Shown one piece after another: positions 34,845-44,362 of a stretch of 64,000 nt of DNA. The stretch is taken from the NCBI GenBank assembly GCA_019352055.1, contig JABBOB010000002.1, forward strand, positions 1-64,000, read 5' to 3'. Within the stretch, counting starts at the first letter, position 1. Every line of letters begins with the position of its first letter. The translations under genes were made by a program, and so were the position numbers. Origin of the DNA: Acidobacteriota bacterium (lineage in GTDB: Bacteria > Actinomycetota > Actinomycetes > Actinomycetales > Microbacteriaceae). The notes beneath the pieces were generated by a model that was given only the letters and a program-made list of their open reading frames with translations, was not told where the DNA came from and did no database searches.

Positions 34845-36370
34845 TGGCCGGAGCGTCTGCCAAGGACGTGCTCATGGACTACGACGAGGCGCTCGAGCGG
34901 TTCGAGCCGGTGCTCGGATTCGAGGTCCACGTCGAACTGTCGACGGCCACCAAGATGTTCTCCGCGGCACCGAATCCCGCTGCGCACGGCGCCGACTCGT
35001 CGGTGCCGAACTCGATGGTCGCCCCGGTCGACATGGGGCTGCCCGGCGCGCTGCCGCTCGTGAACGCGCAGGCCGTCCGCTACTCGATCTCGCTGGGCCT
35101 CGCGCTCGGCTGCTCGATCGCCCCTTCGAGCCGGTTCGCGCGGAAGAACTACTTCTACCCGGACCTGGGGAAGAACTACCAGATCAGCCAGTACGACGAG
35201 CCGATCGCCTTCGAGGGATCGGTCGAGGTTGAGCTGGAGGACGGCGTCACGTGGACCGTCCCGATCGAACGCGCGCACATGGAGGAAGACGCCGGAAAGC
35301 TCACGCACGTCGGCGGCTCCACCGGCCGCATCCAGGGTGCGGACCACTCGCTCGTCGACTACAACCGTGCGGGGGTGCCGCTGGTCGAGATCGTCACGAA
35401 GCCGATCTACGGCACCGAGCACCGGGCGCCCGAGATCGGCAAGGCGTACGTGGCGACGATCCGCGACATCGTGCGCTCGCTCGGCATCTCCGAGGCGCGG
35501 ATGGACCGGGGCAACCTCCGCTGCGACGCGAACGTCTCCATCCGTCCGCGCGGCCAGGCGCGGCTCGGGACGCGGACCGAGACGAAGAACGTGAACAGCC
35601 TCCGCTCGGTCGAGCGCGCGGTGCGGTACGAGATCCAGCGGCAGGCAGCGATCCTCGCCGCCGGCGGCTCGATCGTGCAGGAGACGCGGCACTGGCACGA
35701 GGACACCGGGACGACGAGCGCGGGCCGGCCGAAGTCCGACGCCGACGACTACCGGTACTTCCCCGAGCCGGACCTGCTGCCGGTCCAGCCGTCGCCCGAG
35801 CTGATCGAGGAGCTGCGCGCCGCGCTGCCCGAGTCGCCGGTGGCGTTCCGCAAGCGCCTCCAGGCCGACTACGGCTTCACCGACAGCGAGTTCCGCGACA
35901 TCGTGAACGCGGGCGTCCTGGCCGAGCTCGAGGCGACCGTCGCGAAGGGCGCCGCCCCGGCGCAGGCCCGCAAGTGGTGGCTCGGCGAGATCCTCCGCAT
36001 CGCGAACGCGCGGGGCGTCGACGCCGGCACGCTCGTGTCGCCGATCCACGTCAGCGAGCTCATCGCGCTCGTCGAGAACGGCGATCTCACGGACCGGCTC
36101 GCCCGACAGGTGCTCGAGGGCGTCGTGGCGGGGGAGGGCAGCCCCGAGCAGGTGGTCGCCGCGCGTTCGCTGAAGGTCGTCTCCGACGACTCGGCGCTCA
36201 TCGCCGCGATCGACACCGCGCTCGCGAGTCAGCCCGATGTGCTGCAGAAGATCAAGGACGGCAAGGTCCAGGCCGCCGGTGCCGTCATCGGCGCGGTCAT
36301 GAAGGCGATGCGGGGCCAGGCGGACGCGGCGCGGGTGCGCGAGCTGGTGCTGGAGCGAGCGCAGGCCTGA
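34844..36370 (+). CDS. gatB: Asp/Glu-tRNA amidotransferase subunit B
   Basis: 508 residues from ATG 34844; the track ORF beginning at 33236 reads through gatA in another frame. [21 protein letters not shown], the conserved region [49 protein letters not shown] and [12 protein letters not shown] define the cradle/catalytic domain that phosphorylates and amidates the tRNA-bound acid. The C-terminal helical and YqeY-like domains ([14 protein letters not shown]...[23 protein letters not shown]) bind tRNA. Presence of GatCAB implies Gln-tRNA (and possibly Asn-tRNA) is made indirectly. Confidence 0.97.
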   Translation: MAGASAKDVLMDYDEALERFEPVLGFEVHVELSTATKMFSAAPNPAAHGADSSVPNSMVAPVDMGLPGALPLVNAQAVRYSISLGLALGCSIAPSSRFARKNYFYPDLGKNYQISQYDEPIAFEGSVEVELEDGVTWTVPIERAHMEEDAGKLTHVGGSTGRIQGADHSLVDYNRAGVPLVEIVTKPIYGTEHRAPEIGKAYVATIRDIVRSLGISEARMDRGNLRCDANVSIRPRGQARLGTRTETKNVNSLRSVERAVRYEIQRQAAILAAGGSIVQETRHWHEDTGTTSAGRPKSDADDYRYFPEPDLLPVQPSPELIEELRAALPESPVAFRKRLQADYGFTDSEFRDIVNAGVLAELEATVAKGAAPAQARKWWLGEILRIANARGVDAGTLVSPIHVSELIALVENGDLTDRLARQVLEGVVAGEGSPEQVVAARSLKVVSDDSALIAAIDTALASQPDVLQKIKDGKVQAAGAVIGAVMKAMRGQADAARVRELVLERAQA

Positions 36371-36444
36371 GGCGCTCTCCCCGGCCCCGAGGGCGTCGGT
36401 CGCTCCCGGCCTCCGTCCTGCTGCGGACCGCGATCGGAACCGGG

Positions 36445-36461
36445 CGCCGCGATTCGCGGCG
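36445..36461. terminator. Bidirectional terminator between gatB and the lipoprotein hydrolase
   Basis: CGCCGCG-ATT-CGCGGCG is a perfect 7-bp hairpin 2 bp from the stop of the convergent minus-strand gene. Confidence 0.5.
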
Positions 36462-36463
36462 GG

Positions 36464-37291
36464 TCAGGCACCCGGGGTGCGGTACTTCTCGAAGAACCGC
36501 GTGACCGCGGACGGCGAGTAGTTGGACGCGTCGCCGTGGGCGCCGGTCGTGTGGAAGTACGTCACCGGCGCGCCGGACGCTCTCGCTTCCGCGACGCAGA
36601 CCGCCGCGTTCGTGGCCGGCGGCACGGTCGTGTCGGTGGGGGACGCCCACACGATCATGGGGGTGCTGCCCACCTGCACCGGCGCGATCGGCGCCAGGCT
36701 CCTGCCGCGCCATGAGGACCGGATTGACGCCTGGAACCGCGCCTCGCGCATGGTGCGGATGTCGCACACCGGGAACCACGCGGTAGCGGCGCGCACGCCG
36801 GGGAGCGTCCTCGCCAGCTGCATCGTCGCGAGACCGCCCATGGACTCGCCCATCAGGAACACGTCATGCAGGTGGTACCTGCCGGCCGCCCGCGCGATCA
36901 GCCGGCGGTAGTCGGCGACGCTCGCCGGATCGCCCCACGCCTCGCCGTCCGCGTCAGCAGCGAGGAGGGTGAACCCGGCATCGCTCACCCCATCGGCGAC
37001 CGACGCCTCCTCCCTCCGGCTCAGCAGCGACCATCGCGTCTGCCCCCATCCGTGCAGGAAGACGACGAGGCCGCCGTTCGACTTCCTCGGCACGACGACG
37101 AGGGACGCCGTCGCCGCGTCGTCGACCACCTGCGCGCCCGCGGAGCGCAGCCGGGCGGCCTCGGCCTCGTGCGGGGCGACGAGCGGCGCCTGCGGCGGCA
37201 CGGCCGAGGAGGCGGCGCATCCGGTGAGGGTCGTGAGGACCAGCAGCGCAGCCGCGACCGCCGCGACGGCACATCGCGGGCGGTGACTCAC
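36464..37291 (-). CDS. Lipoprotein alpha/beta hydrolase (esterase-like)
   Basis: 275 residues from GTG 37291; the track ORF start at 38239 is an artefact. N-terminal signal with lipobox (AVAAVAAALLVLTTLTGCAAS) places it outside, anchored by a lipid on Cys. The hydrolase fold shows VVFLHGWGQTRWS, nucleophile elbow MGESMGGLATMQL and a late His in YFHTTGAHGDASNYS. It resembles secreted esterases or polyhydroxyalkanoate-depolymerase-like enzymes; substrate unknown. CACAAT lies 6 bp before GTG, consistent with a leaderless start. Confidence 0.82.
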   Translation of the reverse strand: MSHRPRCAVAAVAAALLVLTTLTGCAASSAVPPQAPLVAPHEAEAARLRSAGAQVVDDAATASLVVVPRKSNGGLVVFLHGWGQTRWSLLSRREEASVADGVSDAGFTLLAADADGEAWGDPASVADYRRLIARAAGRYHLHDVFLMGESMGGLATMQLARTLPGVRAATAWFPVCDIRTMREARFQASIRSSWRGRSLAPIAPVQVGSTPMIVWASPTDTTVPPATNAAVCVAEARASGAPVTYFHTTGAHGDASNYSPSAVTRFFEKYRTPGA

Positions 37292-37518
37292 CCCGTCATT
37301 GTGCGGGCGCGGATCGGTGCGATCGGTCCACGGTCCGGGCCCGGTCGCATTCGTACCGAATCGTGATGCGTACCCCCCGGAACAGGGCGCACGACACGGT
37401 TCCGGGGCCCGCGGGCCGCCGCGTACGCTCGAGCCACTCGCCGCAGCAGACGTCCTCTTCTCTTCACTCCATGCCTGCGGCGGCCACGAGGCGGCCGGTT
37501 CGACACGGTCGCCGTGCT

Positions 37519-37568
37519 GCGGGATGCGCGGCATCGGCATCCCTGCGACGCCGTGCCGCGCATCCCGC
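37519..37568. repeat. 15-bp perfect inverted repeat
   Basis: GCGGGATGCGCGGCA (37519-37533) and TGCCGCGCATCCCGC (37554-37568) are exact reverse complements with a 20-bp spacer. It lies 58 bp upstream of the methyltransferase gene; it could be an operator pair, a hairpin or a mobile-element remnant. Confidence 0.75.
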
Positions 37569-37613
37569 CGAACCGTCTGTTGACCAGCGGTTCGCCGACC
37601 CCTCCCGGTCCGG

Positions 37614-37619
37614 GAGAAT
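37614..37619 (+). promoter_or_regulatory. -10 box (GAGAAT), leaderless methyltransferase gene
   Basis: GAGAAT is 6 bp before GTG 37626. The same GAGAATGGC block precedes dinB at the same distance. Confidence 0.45.
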
Positions 37620-37625
37620 GGCATC

Positions 37626-39134
37626 GTGCTCCCAGATCCGGACCCAGAGCTGATCGCTGGGCTCCGCGCCGATCTCGACGACGCGCGGTACTCGGTCGAG
37701 GGGTTGGAAGCCGCCTGGGGCACGGTCGCGGCCGAGGCGCTGGGGCGCGACGACCCGGTACCGGCGCTGCTGGCGCTGGACCGTCGTCCTCCCGCACCGG
37801 CAGGGACGCTCGGCGCGCTCTTCGTGCTCGGAGCCGAGCGGAGCGTCGAGGCGGTGGACGCCGCCCTGCCCCGAACCGGGACCGTCGGTGCCGAGCGGCT
37901 GGGCCTGGTCCGCGTCACCGGCGGCGTGGTCACAGCCCGCGTGGACCTGCGTCCGTACGCCCTCGCCGACGAGTCCGGCGTCGCCGCGTGGTGGATCGCC
38001 TCCGATCCGGGGGAGATGGCGCTCGGGGGCGAGCTGCCCGAGGAGCACGTGCTCGGCGCCGGTTCCGCCTCCACGACGCTCGCCCAGATCCTGGTTCCGA
38101 CCGGAACGGGCCGGGTCCTCGACCTCGGCACGGGGAGCGGGGTGCAGGGACTCATCGCCGCCCGGTCCGCCGCCCACGTCGTCGCGACGGACGTGTCGAG
38201 CCGCGCACTGGGGTTCGCCGGGTTCAACGCAGCGCTCAACCACGTCCCGCTGGACCTGCGCGAAGGGTCGCTCTACGCGCCGGTCGAGAGCGAGCGCTTC
38301 GATCGGATCGTCTCCAACCCGCCGTTCGTCATCACGCCGAGAGGGGCTGCGGACGTGCCGGCCTACACGTACCGCGACGGCGGGTTCCGAGGCGACGGAC
38401 TCGTGGAGGCGGTCGTCCGCGGCGCCGCCGGCCGACTCGCACCCGGCGGCATCGCGCAGCTGCTCGGCAACTGGGAGGTGCGGGGCGACCAGCTGGCGGC
38501 GCGTGAGCGCGTGCTCGACTGGGCCGGCCGGCTCGACGTCTGGATCGTCGAACGCGACCTGCTCGATCCGGCGCAGTACGCCGAGACCTGGGTGCGGGAC
38601 GGCGGCGCGCAGACCGGCACCGCGCGCTTCCGCTCGCTCGTGCGGGCGTGGCTCGACGACTTCGCCGAACGCGGGGTGACCGCGATCGGCGCCGGATACG
38701 TGACGCTCCGTGCGCCGAGGGGCGCCCCGACGCTGCGCCGGTTCGAGCACCTCGACGGACCCGTCGGCAGCGGTATCGGCGCGGCGATCGAGGCCGGACT
38801 CGCCGCGCACGACCTGCAGCGCGTCCTCCCGGACGACGCGCTGGCCGACACCGTGCTGGTCGTGGGCGCCGACGTCACGGAGCACCGCCACTACTGGCCA
38901 GGAGACGCCGATCCGACCGTCATCGAGCTGCGGCAGGGCACCGGGTTCGCGCGGGTGCGCCGTGTCGACACCGTGACGGCCGCGGTCGTCGGCGCCTCCG
39001 ACGGAGAGCTGTCGCTCGGCGCGATCGTCGAGGCGGTGGCCCGGATCCTCGACGCGGACCAGGAGGAGACGCGCGCCGCGGTGCTCCCCGTCGTCCGCGA
39101 GCTGTGGGTCGAAGGATTCCTCGCCCTCGCGTGA
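37626..39134 (+). CDS. SAM-dependent methyltransferase (PrmC/HemK-like)
   Basis: 502 residues from GTG 37626. The N-terminal ~150 residues are an unassigned helical region; the Rossmann methyltransferase core follows with motif I VLDLGTGSGVQGLIAARSA, ATDVSSRALGFAGFNAALN and the N-methyltransferase signature RIVSNPPFVI. The C-terminal ~200 residues form a further actinobacteria-specific domain. NPPF enzymes methylate amide or amino nitrogen (release factor Gln, ribosomal protein L3, DNA or rRNA); the target here is unknown. It ends 4 bp from the convergent FBP-domain gene. Confidence 0.88.
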   Translation: MLPDPDPELIAGLRADLDDARYSVEGLEAAWGTVAAEALGRDDPVPALLALDRRPPAPAGTLGALFVLGAERSVEAVDAALPRTGTVGAERLGLVRVTGGVVTARVDLRPYALADESGVAAWWIASDPGEMALGGELPEEHVLGAGSASTTLAQILVPTGTGRVLDLGTGSGVQGLIAARSAAHVVATDVSSRALGFAGFNAALNHVPLDLREGSLYAPVESERFDRIVSNPPFVITPRGAADVPAYTYRDGGFRGDGLVEAVVRGAAGRLAPGGIAQLLGNWEVRGDQLAARERVLDWAGRLDVWIVERDLLDPAQYAETWVRDGGAQTGTARFRSLVRAWLDDFAERGVTAIGAGYVTLRAPRGAPTLRRFEHLDGPVGSGIGAAIEAGLAAHDLQRVLPDDALADTVLVVGADVTEHRHYWPGDADPTVIELRQGTGFARVRRVDTVTAAVVGASDGELSLGAIVEAVARILDADQEETRAAVLPVVRELWVEGFLALA

Positions 39135-39138
39135 TCGG

Positions 39139-39630
39139 TCAGCCGGCGAGGACCGTCTGCGTGAACGAGTCGAGGCGCTCCTGCAGGCCGGCGATCCGGC
39201 GCTGCACGATCTCGTCCGGTGCCATCTGCATCGGGGCGGCAGGAGGCGCGATGCGGATGATCGCGGAGCAGCCGAGGTCCGCGCAGATGTAGGTGCCGAC
39301 CGTGTCGCCCTTCCGGCCCGCCTCCCCGCTCCGCGGGGCCGCGAACAGCGTCACCTGCGCCCCGGGCTGCGGCATGTGGCAGAGCGAGCACATCGCGCTG
39401 ATGCCGTTGCGCACCCGGCGCTCGGCGGCCCGCAGCACGAACGACACCGGGTGATCCCCCTGCCAGACCGTGACGTAGGCCCGCTGCGGCGCCTTCGCGT
39501 CGTGCCAGCCGAGGTACTCGCGCTCGTCCCACAGCACCTCGTGCAGGCCGGGCATGGGCACCCGCTCGGCCTCGCCCTTCGTGGTGTTGACGAAGGATTC
39601 GCGGATCTGTTCCTCGGTGAGCGGCTGCAT
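39139..39630 (-). CDS. FBP-domain (FusB-type treble-clef zinc finger) protein
   Basis: 163 residues from ATG 39630. The N-terminal helices (MQPLTEEQIRESFVN) precede the C-terminal domain related to FusB/fibronectin-binding-like proteins that bind EF-G: GWHDAKAPQRAYV, the cysteines CSLCH (~81) and CADLGC (~117), forming a four-Cys zinc site, and a final helix (RRIAGLQERLDSFTQTVL). FusB rescues EF-G stalled on ribosomes by fusidic acid; in Actinobacteria the role is not known. The acetyltransferase gene lies 18 bp upstream. Confidence 0.8.
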   Translation of the reverse strand: MQPLTEEQIRESFVNTTKGEAERVPMPGLHEVLWDEREYLGWHDAKAPQRAYVTVWQGDHPVSFVLRAAERRVRNGISAMCSLCHMPQPGAQVTLFAAPRSGEAGRKGDTVGTYICADLGCSAIIRIAPPAAPMQMAPDEIVQRRIAGLQERLDSFTQTVLAG

Positions 39631-39648
39631 CGCCGTCCAGCGTAATTC

Positions 39649-39933
39649 TCAGTGCGACGGGAACCGCGTGTAGTCCGGGTGCTCCGCCAGGAAGTTGCGC
39701 ACCATCGAGCACCGGCCGATCGGCCGGATTCCGGCCGCGCGGGTGTCGTCGAGCCCTGCGCGCACGAGCTGGGTGCCGTACCCGTGGTGCTCGTGCTCGG
39801 GGACGATCTCGCTGTGCGTGAAGATCCGCCCCTCCGAGTCGTCGTGGTAGACGAGCTCGCCGATCGGGACGCCCTCGAGCACCGCGACGTACCGGTGGTG
39901 CTCGGCGTCGTGCTGGGTCGCGATCTCCGCCAT
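39649..39933 (-). CDS. Small GNAT-like N-acetyltransferase (YjdJ type)
   Basis: 94 residues from ATG 39933. Pattern VAVLEGVPIGELVYHD...FTHSEIVPEHEHHGYGTQLVRAGLDDTRAAGIRPIGRCSMVRNFLAEHPDY matches the minimal GNAT-like family in which HGYGTQL binds acetyl-CoA and the last motif holds a Cys and EHPDY. Substrate unknown. CAGGAT lies 6 bp before the ATG, again leaderless-like. Probably cotranscribed with the FBP-domain gene downstream. Confidence 0.82.
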   Translation of the reverse strand: MAEIATQHDAEHHRYVAVLEGVPIGELVYHDDSEGRIFTHSEIVPEHEHHGYGTQLVRAGLDDTRAAGIRPIGRCSMVRNFLAEHPDYTRFPSH

Positions 39934-40007
39934 GCCGTCATCCTGCCCGCCCGGTCCTGTGGGGGCCATCACCGCGGTGCGATCCCGGAGGCGGGAGGAT
40001 CGTCCGC

Positions 40008-41450
40008 ATGAGCACGCCGGACGTCGTCGTGGTCGGAGCCGGGCCGAACGGTCTCGCCGCCGCGGTCACGATGGCGCGTGCGGGGTTGGACGTGCTCGTC
40101 GTGGAAGGGGCCGATCGGCCGGGTGGCGCAGCCCGGACGGAGGAGGTCACGCTGCCCGGGTTCCGGCACGACCTCGGCGCCGCGGTGCACCCGATGGCGC
40201 TCGCGTCGCCGTTCCTCCGCCGCTTCGGCCTGACGGACCGCGTGCCGTTCCTCGTGCCCGAGGTGTCCTACGCGCACCCGTTCGACGACGGCGGCGCGGC
40301 GATCGCCTGGCGGGACCTCGACCGGACCGCCACGGGGCTCGGCGCCGACGGTCCCGCATACCGCCGCCTCCTGGAACCCCTCGTCGACCGGGCGCGGGAG
40401 ATCGCCAGGTTCACGCTCGGTCCGATGGTGCGCGTGCCGCACGACCCGGTCACGGTGGCCCGGTTCGGCCTCGCCGTGCTCGACCAGGGCACACCGGGCT
40501 GGAACCGTCGGTGGCGCGGGCGTGACGCTCCCGCGCTGCTGACCGGCGTGATGGCCCACACCGTCCGCCCGATGCCGTCGCTGCCGTCCGCCGGGGCGGG
40601 GCTCGCGCTCGCGGTGCAGGCGCACGCGGTCGGCTGGCCGATCCCGGTCGGCGGCACCGGGGCGATCGTCGACGCGCTCGTCCAGGACCTGCTGGCGCAC
40701 GGCGGCCGCGTCGAGACCGGTCGCCCCGTCGCCCGCATCGACGAGCTGCCCCGCGCCCGCGCGATCGTGTTCGACACCAGCGTGCCCGCGCTGCTCGGGA
40801 TCGCCGGCAGGCGACTGCCGCCGGTGCTGCGCGCCTGGCTCCGCACCGTGCGCTTCGGGGCGGGCGTCGGCAAGGTCGATTTCGCGCTCGACGGTCCGGT
40901 GCCGTGGCTGGAGGCGACCGCCCGCATCGCGGTCACGCTCCACCTCGGGGGCGCCCGCGCGGCCGTGGCCGAGGCCGAGCGAACGGTCGCCGCTCGCGGC
41001 GTCCCGGAGCGTCCCTACGTCCTCGTCGCGCAGCCGAGCGTGCTCGACCCGACCCGAGCGCCGGCCGGCAAGCATGTGCTGTGGGCGTACACGCACCTGC
41101 CGAACGGCTCGACGCTCGACCCCACGGACCTGATCAGCGAGGCGATCGAACGCGTCGCCCCCGGGTTCCGGGACCTGGTGCTGGCGTCGAACGCGCGCAG
41201 CGCCGCGGACATCGGCGCCTGGGACCCGAACCTCGGCGGCGGTGACCTCGCCGCCGGTGCCGTGACCCTCCGCCAGCTGCTCGCACGGCCGATCCCGTCG
41301 CCGGACCCGTGGCACCTCGCCGGCGGCATCTACCTCTGCTCGGCGGCGGCGGCGCCCGGGCCGGGCGTGCACGGGCAGGGCGGCTACCTCGCCGCGCGCT
41401 CCGTCCTCCGCCGCGAGTTCGGGGTCGTCGCTCCGCCGTCACTGCGGTGA
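40008..41450 (+). CDS. FAD-dependent oxidoreductase, phytoene-desaturase-like
   Basis: 480 residues from ATG 40008; GAGGAT 7 bp upstream suggests a leaderless mRNA. The dinucleotide-binding motif [42 protein letters not shown] is typical of CrtI/amine-oxidase-like flavoproteins, and the C-terminus [31 protein letters not shown] carries the second FAD contact. No carotenoid genes are adjacent and the substrate is unknown, so phytoene should not be assumed. Confidence 0.85.
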   Translation: MSTPDVVVVGAGPNGLAAAVTMARAGLDVLVVEGADRPGGAARTEEVTLPGFRHDLGAAVHPMALASPFLRRFGLTDRVPFLVPEVSYAHPFDDGGAAIAWRDLDRTATGLGADGPAYRRLLEPLVDRAREIARFTLGPMVRVPHDPVTVARFGLAVLDQGTPGWNRRWRGRDAPALLTGVMAHTVRPMPSLPSAGAGLALAVQAHAVGWPIPVGGTGAIVDALVQDLLAHGGRVETGRPVARIDELPRARAIVFDTSVPALLGIAGRRLPPVLRAWLRTVRFGAGVGKVDFALDGPVPWLEATARIAVTLHLGGARAAVAEAERTVAARGVPERPYVLVAQPSVLDPTRAPAGKHVLWAYTHLPNGSTLDPTDLISEAIERVAPGFRDLVLASNARSAADIGAWDPNLGGGDLAAGAVTLRQLLARPIPSPDPWHLAGGIYLCSAAAAPGPGVHGQGGYLAARSVLRREFGVVAPPSLR

Positions 41451-41507
41451 TGCTCCGCCCAGGCCGCGTGCACCGCTCGCCCAGGCGACGTCGACCACGC
41501 TGATGAC

Positions 41508-42332
41508 GTGACATCGAAGGTCTGGTTCATCACCGGCACCTCCCGCGGCTTCGGCCGGGAGTGGGCGATCGCGGCGCTCGACCGCGGGGACCGGGTCGCC
41601 GCCGCCGCCCGGAGCGTCGACTCGCTCGACGACCTCGTCGGGCGGTACGGGGACGCGATCCTCCCGCTCCCGCTCGACGTGACCGACAAGGCGGCCGTCG
41701 AGTCGGCCGTGCGGGCGGCGCTCGAGACGTTCGGTCGCATCGACGTGGCGATCAACAACGCCGGCTACGGTCACTTCGGCTTCGTCGAGGAGGTCTCCGA
41801 GGCGGAGCTGCGCGCCCAGCTGGAGACGAACCTGTTCGGTGCGCTCTGGGTCACCCAGGCGGTGCTGCCCGCCATGCGGGAGCAGGGCTCGGGCCACATC
41901 ATCCAGGTCTCGTCGATCGGGGGCATCAGCGCCTTCCCGCTCGTCGGCGCGTACCACGCCTCCAAGTGGGCGCTCGAGGGGATCTCGCAGTCCCTCGCCC
42001 AGGAGGTCGCGGGCTTCGGCATCAAGGTCACGCTGATCGAGCCCGGCGGGTTCTCGACCGACTGGGCGGGCCCGTCGGCGAAGCGCTCGAAGGAGCTCCC
42101 GGCGTACGCCGAGGTGCGGAGGTCGGTGCTCGAGCAGCGGGCGAGCCGCAACGCCGAGCCGGGGGATCCCGCGGCCACACGCGGTCCGATCCTCGAGCTC
42201 GTCGACGCGGCGGAGCCGCCGCTGCGCGTGTTCTTCGGGAGGTCGCCGATCGGAATCGCCAAAGCCGACTACGCCCAGCGCATCCAGACCTGGGAGCAGT
42301 GGCAGCCGCTGTCCGAGCGCGCGCAGGGCTGA
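41508..42332 (+). CDS. Short-chain dehydrogenase/reductase
   Basis: 274 residues from GTG 41508. Classical SDR: cofactor motif FITGTSRGFGREWAI, LPLDVTD, INNAGYGHFG, catalytic Ser in QVSSIGG and Y-x3-K in YHASKWAL, then LIEPGGFSTDW. The sequence after the first beta strand (AAAARS) lacks an acidic residue, favouring NADP(H). Substrate unknown. CACGCT lies 6 bp before the start. Confidence 0.9.
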   Translation: MTSKVWFITGTSRGFGREWAIAALDRGDRVAAAARSVDSLDDLVGRYGDAILPLPLDVTDKAAVESAVRAALETFGRIDVAINNAGYGHFGFVEEVSEAELRAQLETNLFGALWVTQAVLPAMREQGSGHIIQVSSIGGISAFPLVGAYHASKWALEGISQSLAQEVAGFGIKVTLIEPGGFSTDWAGPSAKRSKELPAYAEVRRSVLEQRASRNAEPGDPAATRGPILELVDAAEPPLRVFFGRSPIGIAKADYAQRIQTWEQWQPLSERAQG

Positions 42333-42388
42333 ACCCGCCTGCGCGTCACCGCCGGACCACGGATTCGACCGAGCCGCTCCGGTGGCCC

Positions 42389-42394
42389 TAACCT
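42389..42394 (+). promoter_or_regulatory. -10 box (TAACCT), leaderless permease gene
   Basis: TAACCT is 7 bp upstream of GTG 42402, without a ribosome binding site. Confidence 0.5.
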
Positions 42395-42401
42395 GCGGCT
42401 C

Positions 42402-43877
42402 GTGACCACGCTCGTTGCGCCAGCCAAGCAGCCGTTCGTCGAGCCGGGCGGGATCGAGGCGATCCCGCTCGAGAGGCGGCACGGCTCCCCGTGGCAGCTG
42501 CTCGCCACCTGGAGCGCGCCGAACCTCGAGTTCGCGACCGTCTTCGTCGGCGTGATCGCCGTCGCCTTCTTCGGCCTCGGGTTCCCGCAGGCGATGATCG
42601 CGCTGATCCTCGGCAACGCGCTCGGCGCGCTCACCCAGGGGATCCTCTCGGCGTGGGGTCCGCGCGACGGCGTCGCACAGATGGTGCTCGGACGGGTCGC
42701 GTTCGGCACTCGCGGCAACATCCTCCCGGCCGGCCTGAACACGATCATGGCGGGGCTCGGCTGGTTCGCGACGAACTCGGTCAGCGGGGCCTTCGCCCTC
42801 GCGACGCTCACATCGATGCCCGTCTGGCTCGCGCTGCTGATCATCGTGGTCGTCCAGGTCGGCGTGGCGGTCGTCGGCCACAACTTCGTGCAGCTGTTCG
42901 AGCGGTACGCGACGATCGTGCTCGGCGCGATCTTCCTGCTCGCAGCCGTCTTCGCCCTCACGTCCGGTCACCTCGGCGGCGGCGCGAACGGAGCCCCGGC
43001 AGGATTCAACGCGGGCGTCGGCGGGTTCTCCGTCGCCATGGCCGCGGCGTTCGGGTACGCCGCCGGGTGGAACCCGTACGCGGCCGACTACACGCGCTAC
43101 CTGCCCCCTGCGACGTCGAGGGTGCGGATCGGGCTCGCCGCCGGGCTCGGCAACTTCGTCTCGTGCACGGTGCTGATGGCGGCCGGCGCCGCCGCGGCGA
43201 CCGCACTCGACTTCGGCAAGGGCAACCCGACCGACCTCTTCACGTCGATCGGCGTCATGCCGACCATCGTCGGCAAGCTGACCCTGCTCGCGATCTTCTT
43301 CGGGGCGATCTCCGCGAACGCGCTGAACATCTACTCCGGCGCGATGAGCTTCCTCGCGGTCGGCATCAGGATCCCGCTGACCCTCCGCCGCGCCATCGTG
43401 GCCGGAGCGTTCGGCATCGTCGGATTCTTCATCGCGCTCGCCGCGAGCGCCGACCCCTCCGGCTCGTACGAGAACTTCCTGCTGGTGATCGCCTACTGGA
43501 TCGCGCCCTGGCTCGGGGTGGTGCTGTCCGACCGGCTGTACCGGCGCGGCACCGGCATCGCGCCGTTCCTCGCCGAGCGGGCGCGGTACACGAACTGGCC
43601 GGGCCTGATCGCGCTCGTCGTCGGGATGGTGCTGTCGATCTGGTTGTTCGCGAACCAGACCCTCTACACGGGCCTGCTCGTCGCTCCGACCGAGCGGTTC
43701 GCCGGAGGTTTCGTGGCCGACTACGGCATCGGCGACCTGACGCCCCTCGTCGGCTTCGTGATCGCCGTCGTCGTGTACTTCGCCCTGCTGCCCGTGTTCG
43801 GCCCGCGCAAGGGCGCCCCGCTGCCGGCGCACGGCTACGAGGAGCCGGTGGCCGTCGATCCGGCGAGCGCGGCATGA
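42402..43877 (+). CDS. NCS1-family cytosine/purine permease
   Basis: 491 residues from GTG 42402. About twelve membrane helices; the start GIEAIPLERRHGSPWQLLATWSAPNLEFATVFVGVIA, QMVLGRVAFGTRGNILPAGLNTIMAGLGWFATNSV and GYAAGWNPYAADYTRYLP are typical of cytosine permeases such as CodB/FCY2 in the NCS1 family. It probably imports cytosine by cation symport. The stop overlaps the ATG of the deaminase gene (ATGA), which supports cytosine as substrate. Confidence 0.93.
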   Translation: MTTLVAPAKQPFVEPGGIEAIPLERRHGSPWQLLATWSAPNLEFATVFVGVIAVAFFGLGFPQAMIALILGNALGALTQGILSAWGPRDGVAQMVLGRVAFGTRGNILPAGLNTIMAGLGWFATNSVSGAFALATLTSMPVWLALLIIVVVQVGVAVVGHNFVQLFERYATIVLGAIFLLAAVFALTSGHLGGGANGAPAGFNAGVGGFSVAMAAAFGYAAGWNPYAADYTRYLPPATSRVRIGLAAGLGNFVSCTVLMAAGAAAATALDFGKGNPTDLFTSIGVMPTIVGKLTLLAIFFGAISANALNIYSGAMSFLAVGIRIPLTLRRAIVAGAFGIVGFFIALAASADPSGSYENFLLVIAYWIAPWLGVVLSDRLYRRGTGIAPFLAERARYTNWPGLIALVVGMVLSIWLFANQTLYTGLLVAPTERFAGGFVADYGIGDLTPLVGFVIAVVVYFALLPVFGPRKGAPLPAHGYEEPVAVDPASAA

Positions 43878-44335
43878 CGGAGGCGGTGTACCCGACCGAC
43901 GCGGACAAGCTCGCGGTCGCGGCCGAGCAGGCGCGCATCGGCCTGGAGGAGGGCGGCATCCCCATCGGGGCCGCGCTGTTCGACGCCGAGGAGCATCTGC
44001 TCGGTGCAGGCCGCAACCGCCGCGTGCAGCACGACGACGCGTCCGTGCACGGTGAGACGGACGCCTTCCGGGCGGCGGGGCGCCAGCGTTCCTACCGCGA
44101 CACGACCATGGCGACGACGCTCTCGCCGTGCTGGTACTGCTCGGGTCTGGTGCGGCAGTTCGGCATCGGCCGCGTGATCGTCGGCGACGACGTGAACTTC
44201 CGGGGCGGCCAGGACTGGATCGCGGAGCACGGCACCCACGTCGCGATCGTCAACGATCCCGACCTGATCACGATGATGGGCGGGTTCATCGCGGCGAACC
44301 CGGCCCTCTGGAACGAGGACATCGGGGAGGACTGA
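43874..44335 (+). CDS. Cytosine deaminase, yeast Fcy1-type zinc deaminase
   Basis: 153 residues from ATG 43874, overlapping the permease stop. Zinc and catalytic motifs are HGETDAF (His and Glu, ~58) and SPCWYCSGLV (two Cys, ~86-89). GRVIVGDDVNFRGGQDWI and the C-terminal WNEDIGED match the yeast cytosine deaminase family, which differs from E. coli CodA (an amidohydrolase). It would convert cytosine to uracil for salvage. The pairing with an NCS1 permease forms a complete uptake-and-use unit. Related members act on creatinine or guanine, so specificity is inferred. Confidence 0.9.
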   Translation: MTEAVYPTDADKLAVAAEQARIGLEEGGIPIGAALFDAEEHLLGAGRNRRVQHDDASVHGETDAFRAAGRQRSYRDTTMATTLSPCWYCSGLVRQFGIGRVIVGDDVNFRGGQDWIAEHGTHVAIVNDPDLITMMGGFIAANPALWNEDIGED

Positions 44336-44337
44336 GC

Positions 44338-44362
44338 CTGCTCGGCCCGCTCAGCCGAGCAG
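44338..44362. terminator. Bidirectional terminator, deaminase / DUF72
   Basis: CTGCTCGGC (44338-44346) and GCCGAGCAG (44354-44362) form a perfect 9-bp stem with a 7-nt loop; the right arm lies within the last codons of the convergent DUF72 gene. Confidence 0.6.

Larger units (their letters stand above)
37292..37625. other. 334-bp gap between divergent genes
   Basis: No supported gene. It holds the 15-bp perfect inverted repeat (37519-37568) and the -10 boxes of both flanking genes. Confidence 0.5.

Noticed and set aside
40008-41450. Carotenoid biosynthesis locus
   Set aside because: One CrtI-like flavoprotein without crtB, crtE or cyclase neighbours is not enough; many such oxidoreductases have other substrates.
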